The translations under genes and the position numbers were made by a program. From assembly GCF_003075525.1 (NCBI RefSeq), contig NZ_QDDR01000002.1, positions 434,001 through 498,000 of the forward strand: 64,000 nt of DNA, given 5' to 3'. Under the pieces are notes generated by a model. It saw nothing but the letters and a program-made list of their open reading frames with translations, did no database searches and was not told where the DNA came from. The stretch is from Pararhodobacter aggregans. GTDB taxonomy: Bacteria > Pseudomonadota > Alphaproteobacteria > Rhodobacterales > Rhodobacteraceae. Positions 59,052 through 64,000 of this stretch are shown in pieces; within the stretch, counting starts at the first letter, position 1, and each line of letters begins with the position of its first letter.

Positions 59052-59975
59052 ATGTCCCTCGCCATCCTCGACACCCCCGTCCGCCACCGCCGCCGCCCGC
59101 TTGCCCGTGGCGTGGCGCGCGACATCACCTACGCGATGTCGGCCCGGACCCGACCCGGGCAGGCGCTGATCCGCAGCGTCGAGAATGTCACCGGGCGCCT
59201 CGCGCTCATGCGCCGGGCCGAAGGCTATGAGGCCGAGGTCGCGCAGGGCCGCGATTTCTGGCGGGTGATGATGGAGCGCTTCGGCCTCAGGCTCGACGTG
59301 ATCCGCGGCTCGCTGGGCACGATCCCCACCCGCGGTCCGCTGGTCGTGGTTTCGAACCACCCGTTCGGGATCCTCGACGGGCTGGTGCTGGGCCATATCC
59401 TCAGCGCCGTGCGGGGCGGGGATTTCCGCATCGTGGCGCATAACGCCTTCCTCGGGGCCGATGATGTGCGCCGCGCCATCCTGCCGGTCGATTTCTCGGG
59501 CAGCCGCGCCGCGCAGGCGCGCAACATCGCGACCAGGGCCGAGGCGATCGGCTATCTGCAAGCGGGCGGCGCGGTCGGCATCTTTCCGGGCGGGACCGTG
59601 GCCACCGGTCGCACACCGCTGGCCGAACCGCGCGACCCGCAGTGGCGGGCCTTCACCGCAAAGATGATCGCCCGCTCGGGCGCGACGGTGGTGCCCTTGT
59701 GGTTCGAGGGCGCCAACTCGCCCCTGTTCCAGATGGCGAGCCACCTGCATCCGACGCTGCGCATGGCGTTGCTGATCCGCGAATTCGCCGCCCGGACCGA
59801 CGGGCCGGTGCGGCTGGCGGTCGGCGATCCGATCCCGCCGCACAAGCTCGCGAGCGCCGGGCAGGGGGCCAATCAGGTGATGGATTTCCTCCGCCGCAGC
59901 ACGTATGACTTGTCGCCGAACCCCTCGGACTGGGCCCGCCTGGGCTTTGAATTCGAGGCGCAATATCGGCGATAG
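59052..59975 (+). CDS. Lysophospholipid acyltransferase-family protein
   Basis: A 307-residue protein of the PlsC-like superfamily. The catalytic block reads [10 protein letters not shown] (about 102-111) with the His and Asp one residue farther apart than in classical HX4D enzymes, as in the putative-hemolysin/OlsA-like subgroup. [10 protein letters not shown] and [13 protein letters not shown] are the other conserved motifs. It probably acylates lysophospholipid or ornithine-lipid intermediates; the substrate is unknown. ATG 59052 is chosen, although a TTG at 59037 is in frame. It is followed by murI after 8 bases. Confidence 0.85.
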   Translation: MSLAILDTPVRHRRRPLARGVARDITYAMSARTRPGQALIRSVENVTGRLALMRRAEGYEAEVAQGRDFWRVMMERFGLRLDVIRGSLGTIPTRGPLVVVSNHPFGILDGLVLGHILSAVRGGDFRIVAHNAFLGADDVRRAILPVDFSGSRAAQARNIATRAEAIGYLQAGGAVGIFPGGTVATGRTPLAEPRDPQWRAFTAKMIARSGATVVPLWFEGANSPLFQMASHLHPTLRMALLIREFAARTDGPVRLAVGDPIPPHKLASAGQGANQVMDFLRRSTYDLSPNPSDWARLGFEFEAQYRR

Positions 59976-59983
59976 AGGCAGAA

Positions 59984-60796
59984 ATGGCAGTAGGCGTGTT
60001 CGATTCCGGGCTGGGCGGGCTCACGGTTCTGGACGCGCTGGTCCGACGCCTGCCCGAGGTGCCCTTCGTCTATTTCGGCGACAACGCCAACACGCCCTAT
60101 GGCACGCGCGACGCGGACGACATCTACCGGCTGACCACGCAGGGGGTGCAGCGCTTGTTTGATGAGGGCTGCGATCTGGTGATCCTGGCCTGCAACACCG
60201 CCTCGGCCGCGGCGCTGAAACGGATGCAGGAAAGCTGGATCCCGCCGGGCAAGCGCGTGCTCGGTGTCTTCGTCCCGCTGATCGAGGCGCTGACCGAACG
60301 GCAATGGGGCGACAATTCGCCCCCGCGTGAGGTGGCGATCAAGCATGTCGCGCTCTTTGCCACCCCCGCCACCGTCGCCAGCCGCGCCTTCCAGCGCGAA
60401 CTGGCCTTCCGCGCTATCGGCGTGGATGTCGAGGCCCAGCCCTGCGGCGGCGTGGTCGATGCCATCGAACAGGGCGACATGATTCTGGCCGAGGCGCTGG
60501 TGCATTCCCACGTCGAGGCGCTGCACCGCCGGATGCCGAAGCCCGAGGCCGCCGTGCTGGGCTGCACGCATTACCCGCTGATGGAAGAGGCCTTCCGCGC
60601 CGCGCTCGGCCCCGGGGTGCAGGTCTATTCCCAGCCGGAACTGGTGGCGGCGAGCTTGGAGCATTACCTCGAACGCCACCCCGACCTGATCGGCACCGGC
60701 ACCGAGACGCTGTTCCTGACCACCGGCGACCCGGTGGCGGTGGGGCACAAGGCCACGCAATTCCTGCGCCGCCGGATCCCCTTCAAGGCCGCCTGA
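59984..60796 (+). CDS. murI: Glutamate racemase
   Basis: A 270-residue racemase that supplies D-glutamate for peptidoglycan. Both catalytic cysteines are intact: Cys70 in LACNTAS and Cys194 in LGCTHYP. The start [13 protein letters not shown] and [11 protein letters not shown] are typical. It contrasts with the cysteine-less relative at 767-1456. AGAGGCAG precedes ATG 59984. Confidence 0.96.
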   Translation: MAVGVFDSGLGGLTVLDALVRRLPEVPFVYFGDNANTPYGTRDADDIYRLTTQGVQRLFDEGCDLVILACNTASAAALKRMQESWIPPGKRVLGVFVPLIEALTERQWGDNSPPREVAIKHVALFATPATVASRAFQRELAFRAIGVDVEAQPCGGVVDAIEQGDMILAEALVHSHVEALHRRMPKPEAAVLGCTHYPLMEEAFRAALGPGVQVYSQPELVAASLEHYLERHPDLIGTGTETLFLTTGDPVAVGHKATQFLRRRIPFKAA

Positions 60797-60868
60797 TGCG
60801 GCAACGGGTCCCGTTGCCAGCCGCGCCCCGCCTTCCTATCTGAGGCATCGAAACCCCGGAGGATCCCC

Positions 60869-61369
60869 ATGGCCGGCATGAAGAGCCTGAAAAAGACCCG
60901 CCGCGTGCAGATCATTGCCGTGGCCGCGGTGGCGCTCACGCTCAGCACCGCGCTTATCGGCTATGCGATGCGCGACGGGATCAACTTCTTCCGCTCGCCC
61001 AGCCAGGTGATGGCCGAGCCTCCGGCGCCGAACGAGATCTTTCGTCTAGGCGGTATGGTCGAGGTCGGCACCCTCAGCCGCGGGCAGGGCGAATCGATCA
61101 CCTTCTCCGTCACCGATTTCTGCGCCAGCGTGCCGGTCAGCTACCGCGGCATCCTGCCCGACCTCTTCGGCGAGAATGAGGGCACGGTGGCGACCGGTCG
61201 GCTGGTCGACGGGGTCTTCGTCGCGACCGAGATCCTGGCGAAGCACGACGAGACCTATATGCCGCGCGAAGTGGCCGATGCGGTCGGCGTCCAGGGCTCG
61301 CCCAATGCTGCGGCGAACCGCCCGGAATGCGAATACCACGGCGAGACTTACCCGACCCAGGGCACCTGA
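60869..61369 (+). CDS. ccmE: Cytochrome c maturation protein CcmE
   Basis: Periplasmic haem chaperone of 166 residues with one N-terminal anchor helix (VQIIAVAAVALTLSTALIGYAM). It attaches haem covalently to His126 in LAKHDETYMP and passes it to the CcmFH ligase. FRLGGMVEVGTLSRG and FSVTDF mark the OB fold. The other ccm genes are not adjacent. GGAGG at 60859-60863 sets ATG 60869. Confidence 0.95.
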   Translation: MAGMKSLKKTRRVQIIAVAAVALTLSTALIGYAMRDGINFFRSPSQVMAEPPAPNEIFRLGGMVEVGTLSRGQGESITFSVTDFCASVPVSYRGILPDLFGENEGTVATGRLVDGVFVATEILAKHDETYMPREVADAVGVQGSPNAAANRPECEYHGETYPTQGT

Positions 61370-61446
61370 GCCGCAACGCACGCCGCCGCTACCGGATCTG
61401 AACCCGGGCCCGCGATCCTGCCTGCTTTCCAGCATGGGAGGGCGCG

Positions 61447-62058
61447 ATGCGCGACGTGCAAAGCCTTGCCGAAGAGATCGTCGCCCGCGAGGGCGGCTTC
61501 GTCAACGACCCCGACGACCCGGGCGGGGCGACCAATTTCGGCGTGACCATCGGCACGATGCGGCGGCTGGGGCTGGACCTGACCGGCGACGGGCAGGTGA
61601 GCGAGGCCGATGTCCGGGCGCTGACCCGGGCGCAGGCGGTGGCGATCTTTCTTGAGCATTATTACCGCCGCCCCGGCATCGCCGCGCTGCCCGAGGCGCT
61701 GCAACCCTCGGTCTTCGACATGTATGTGAACGCGGGCGGCAATGCGGTAAGGATCCTCCAGCGGCTGCTGGGCGAGATGGGCCATGACCTCAGTGTCGAC
61801 GGGGTGATCGGGCCGCAGACGATCCGCGCCGCGCAGGCCGCCTATCGGGCCGCGCCCGGCCATCTGGCCGATGCTTACGGCATCGCGCGGCGGGATTATT
61901 ACTACGCCCTGGGCGACCGCCGCCCGGCCTCGCGCAAATACGCAAGGCGGCGGGATGGCGGGAAGGGCGGCTGGATCCTCAGGGCCGAGGAATTCATCGC
62001 GCCCCGCTATCACCTGAGCGAGGCCGAGCACCGGGAAAGGACCGCCGCTTGGGGCTGA
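61447..62058 (+). CDS. GH108-family endolysin, GTA-lysis type
   Basis: A 203-residue peptidoglycan hydrolase without signal peptide. The GH108 domain (about 1-95) has the catalytic Glu in AREGGFVNDPDDPGGATNFGVT, and a PG-binding-3 domain (about 100-165; FDMYVNAGGNAVRILQRLLGE, VDGVIGPQTIRA) follows. The absence of a secretion signal implies release by a holin. In Rhodobacter capsulatus a GTA endolysin and holin are encoded as an isolated pair away from the GTA structural cluster, which this arrangement resembles. GGGAGGG sets ATG 61447. Confidence 0.9.
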   Translation: MRDVQSLAEEIVAREGGFVNDPDDPGGATNFGVTIGTMRRLGLDLTGDGQVSEADVRALTRAQAVAIFLEHYYRRPGIAALPEALQPSVFDMYVNAGGNAVRILQRLLGEMGHDLSVDGVIGPQTIRAAQAAYRAAPGHLADAYGIARRDYYYALGDRRPASRKYARRRDGGKGGWILRAEEFIAPRYHLSEAEHRERTAAWG

Positions 62059-62558
62059 TCGCAACACTGGCCCGCGCCCTGTTCCTGCGCGGCGGTGCGG
62101 CCGAGATCGGCCGCGTCGGCACTGATCTGGCCGAGGTCTTCCGCCCCAATGCCACACGGCAGATGGAACTCTCGCACGATGCCTTCACCGCGGCGCAACA
62201 GGCCTATGCGGCGGAATTCCAGCTGGCCCGGCAAGGCTGGTTCGACGGTTTCGTCAATGGCTTGAACCGGCTGCCCCGGCCGCTGCTGGCGCTGGCGACG
62301 CCCGCGCTCTTTGCCTATGCGATGGTCGATCCCGCGGGCTTTTCGCTGCGCATGCAGGGGCTCGCCACGGTGCCCGAACCGCTGTGGTGGCTGCTGGGCG
62401 CGGTGGTCGCCTTCTATTTCGGCGCGCGCGAGACGCATTACCGCCGCGCTCTGCGCCCGCCGGAACCCGTCGCCGCCCCGCTGCCCGAGGCCCCGCCCGC
62501 CGCCACCCGCAACCCGGCCCTGGACGCCTGGCTGGAAGAAGGCCGCCGCGGCCAGTGA
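62049..62558 (+). CDS. GTA-type holin (3TM holin family), TTG start
   Basis: A 169-residue protein. The N-terminal half has a helical segment (MGLIATLARALFLRGGAAEIGRVGTDLAEVFRPNAT) and DAFTAAQQAYAAEFQLARQGWFDGFVNGLNRLPRPLLALA; two hydrophobic helices follow (about 78-98 and 112-130). The tail is Pro/Ala-rich. This matches the GTA holin family. The start is TTG 62049, overlapping the endolysin stop by 10 bases, which ties the two genes together. Confidence 0.87.
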   Translation: MGLIATLARALFLRGGAAEIGRVGTDLAEVFRPNATRQMELSHDAFTAAQQAYAAEFQLARQGWFDGFVNGLNRLPRPLLALATPALFAYAMVDPAGFSLRMQGLATVPEPLWWLLGAVVAFYFGARETHYRRALRPPEPVAAPLPEAPPAATRNPALDAWLEEGRRGQ

Positions 62559-62563
62559 GGCCT

Positions 62564-62599
62564 GCATCTTCGTTCCCTAAATATCCTCGGGGGTGAGGG
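62564..62599 (+). repeat. Intergenic repeat, copy E (short form)
   Basis: GCATCTTCGTTCCCT, AAATATCCTCGGGGG and then a different hairpin-rich tail up to about 62700. It shares its first parts with copies A, B and D. It begins 6 bases after the holin stop; the rest of the 181-base gap holds G/C-rich stems only. Confidence 0.6.
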
Positions 62600-62739
62600 C
62601 CGCCCGGACGAGGCGCCCGTGGCGCGTCGTCAGGCCCGAACGCCCGGAGCGCAAGCGCAGGGCCGGACCAGCCCGCAGGGCAGAGGGGGGCAGACGGCCC
62701 CCCTTCCTTCGGCGCCCGGGTTCACCCGCGCGCAACCGC

Positions 62740-63612
62740 TCAGCGGCGCCCGTAGTAAAGCCCCATCACGTGCTCGGCCTCGGCAAAGAACAACCAGCGC
62801 GCGGCCAGCATGCCGCCCAGATGGCTGAACGCGGCCGGGATCAGCCCGGGCCAGCCGGGCCAGAGCCCCAGCAGCAGCGCCGGGATCAGGCAGGCGAGGA
62901 TCATGGCGATGACCCGCAGCTTCATCCGGTGGCGGCGGCCGACGACATAGGCCATTTCGCGCAGCAGGTAATTCGGGCCGGTATGCGGCGGCTCCAGCTG
63001 GCGGACCCGGCCGAGCGGGCCGAGGCCGGTCGCGGTTTCGGGGCTCTGGCCCGACCGGGCGAATTGTCGGTCGCCGAGGATCCAGTGCAGCGCCAGCGTC
63101 AGCGCCAGCCAGGGCAGCGCCAGCTCGGCCAGCTCGACCCGGGCGGTCAGGATCGCGCCACCGGCCAACGCCGCGGTCAGGAAAACCGCGGGCGTTGTCC
63201 AGTGATTCCAGCGCGGTACGGTACGAAGCTGGGCATAGATCATCGAGGTGGCGAGGATCGTGGCCAGGCAAAGCACAGCGCCCGCCATCCCCGCCAAAGG
63301 CACCGCCCGGCCCCAGAACACCAGCCCTGCGGCATGGGGCGCCAGCACCAGCAACGCCAGCGCCGCCAGCACCGCCTCGCGCGAGAGCCAGCTGGTGCGC
63401 CATTGGCTGAAGGCCCTGAGCGCCCGTTCGGGACGGCCCAGATGCAGGGCCGAGGCAGCGAGCCCGGTCAGCGTCAGCCCGTAGCCAAGGCCGAACCAGA
63501 GGAAGGCCGACCAGCCCCGCGGCGTCACGGCGCCGAAGCCGAGATAGGTCAGCAGCCCCAGGCCAAGGCCGGAGAGAGCGGTAAAGGCGATGATGGACGG
63601 CGCGGGATGCAT
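62740..63612 (-). CDS. DmsC/SoeC-like membrane anchor of a molybdoenzyme
   Basis: A 290-residue protein with eight or nine membrane helices, the size and form of DmsC-type anchors that link a molybdopterin/iron-sulfur pair to the quinone pool. Family blocks are SGLGLGLLTYLGFG near the N-terminus, SALHLGRPERALRAFSQWRTSWLSREAV (about 55-82) and YLLREMAYVVGRRHRMKLR. Whether the enzyme is a DMSO reductase or a sulfite dehydrogenase (SoeABC) cannot be told from this part. ATG 63612 shares one base with the upstream stop. Confidence 0.88.
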   Translation of the reverse strand: MHPAPSIIAFTALSGLGLGLLTYLGFGAVTPRGWSAFLWFGLGYGLTLTGLAASALHLGRPERALRAFSQWRTSWLSREAVLAALALLVLAPHAAGLVFWGRAVPLAGMAGAVLCLATILATSMIYAQLRTVPRWNHWTTPAVFLTAALAGGAILTARVELAELALPWLALTLALHWILGDRQFARSGQSPETATGLGPLGRVRQLEPPHTGPNYLLREMAYVVGRRHRMKLRVIAMILACLIPALLLGLWPGWPGLIPAAFSHLGGMLAARWLFFAEAEHVMGLYYGRR

Positions 63613-64000
63613 CAGAACCTCGATAGCGTCCGGTCGACCCAGCCGAGGAACCCGGTCAGCCCTTCGGTCCCGGGCTCGCACAGCTGGGCGAGGTCGGGCG
63701 GGGCCTCCTGCAGCCGGTCGCGCGGGCGGGGGGGCAGGTATTTGTTGACCGGTCGCGCCTTGAGGTCAGGCATCAGGTCAATGCCGCCCCGTTCCGCGAC
63801 CAGCCGCGAAACCGCGCTTTCGGGGTCGCCCAGATCGCCGAAATGCCGCGCGCCCGAGGGGCAGGTCCGCACGCAGGCGGGTTCGCGGTCGCGCTCGGGC
63901 AGCGCCTCGTTATAGATCCGGTCGACGCAGAGGGTGCATTTCTTCATCACCCCCACCAGCGCGTCGAGTTCGCGCGCGCCATAGGGGCAGGCCCAGGCGC
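63612..64000 (-). CDS. DmsB/SoeB-like iron-sulfur subunit, 5' end cut by the window
   Basis: The last ~129 residues of a ferredoxin-type subunit. The visible part has ACPYGARELDALVGVMKKCTLCVDRI and ACVRTCPSGARHFGDLGDPES, which are two of the four cysteine clusters expected in DmsB-like proteins, and ends with NKYLPPRPRDRL. The N-terminal half and the molybdopterin subunit lie beyond base 64000. The stop and the anchor's start overlap as TGATG, so the operon is tightly coupled. Confidence 0.88.
   Translation of the reverse strand, partial: AWACPYGARELDALVGVMKKCTLCVDRIYNEALPERDREPACVRTCPSGARHFGDLGDPESAVSRLVAERGGIDLMPDLKARPVNKYLPPRPRDRLQEAPPDLAQLCEPGTEGLTGFLGWVDRTLSRF

Noticed and set aside
1-64000. 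tRNA, rRNA, CRISPR array, integrase, att sites or a replication origin.
   Set aside because: None seen by eye. A tRNA or covariance scan would be needed to exclude small RNA genes fully.

Overview
The window is about 64 kb of GC-rich chromosome from an alphaproteobacterium, most likely a Rhodobacterales (Rhodobacteraceae/Paracoccaceae) species. This rests on the gene set: aerobic cobaltochelatase CobS, a fused indolepyruvate:ferredoxin oxidoreductase, a ZapA/coiled-coil pair, a BolA/Grx4 pair, a small-type PurL, and a gene-transfer-agent-type endolysin/holin pair placed away from any structural phage genes. All identifications come from reading the sequence; no database search was run. The window is almost wholly coding. 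No gap exceeds 300 bases, and I saw no rRNA, tRNA, CRISPR array, integrase or complete insertion sequence.

Layout. 0.1-9.8 kb: an FMN reductase, a racemase-fold protein without its catalytic cysteines, a decayed REP-associated transposase, cobS without cobT, a TauE/SafE permease, a Tat-exported M28 peptidase, an AEC carrier, a DUF808 membrane protein, a J-domain protein and small envelope proteins. 9.9-17 kb: gatB, a LOG-type phosphoribohydrolase, a LysM protein with a long internal repeat, and an Atm1-type ABC exporter. 17-25 kb: valine catabolism. An operon reads acyl-CoA dehydrogenase, 3-hydroxyisobutyryl-CoA hydrolase, glutathione S-transferase, mmsB, Crp/Fnr regulator; mmsA lies nearby, divergent from a LysR gene. 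25-31 kb: a tandem pair of secreted unknowns, a CBS protein, coaD and a CPA1 antiporter with a cyclic-nucleotide-binding tail. 31-35 kb: two GAPDH genes flank a cytochrome b/PepSY pair. 35-45.7 kb: threonine aldolase, ribF, a MaoC protein, an MFS carrier, a HAD hydrolase, an M29 aminopeptidase and transketolase. 45.8-52 kb: the zapA operon, a tandem pair of membrane-anchored unknowns, bolA-grxD and purL. 52-59 kb: two DGPF/YCII proteins with an ECF42-like sigma factor, then LysR and the fused ior gene. 59-64 kb: acyltransferase, murI, ccmE, the endolysin/holin pair and the end of a molybdoenzyme operon (DmsC/SoeC anchor and a truncated iron-sulfur subunit).

The strongest links between genes are regulatory. 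Both gap promoters have a TTGAC -35 box and, at identical spacing, a palindrome of the form GTTWGCGCWAAC over the -10 region. A half-site of the same element sits at the predicted start of the transketolase transcript. The two GAPDHs differ at the cofactor-choosing residue (Asp36 versus Ala36), so they may serve opposite carbon fluxes under one regulator. Other points worth a second look: a candidate small RNA with an anti-Shine-Dalgarno motif at about 54.31-54.45 kb, a perfect 28-bp palindrome present twice and tied to the decayed transposase, a family of hairpin-rich intergenic repeats, and a GST inside the valine operon.
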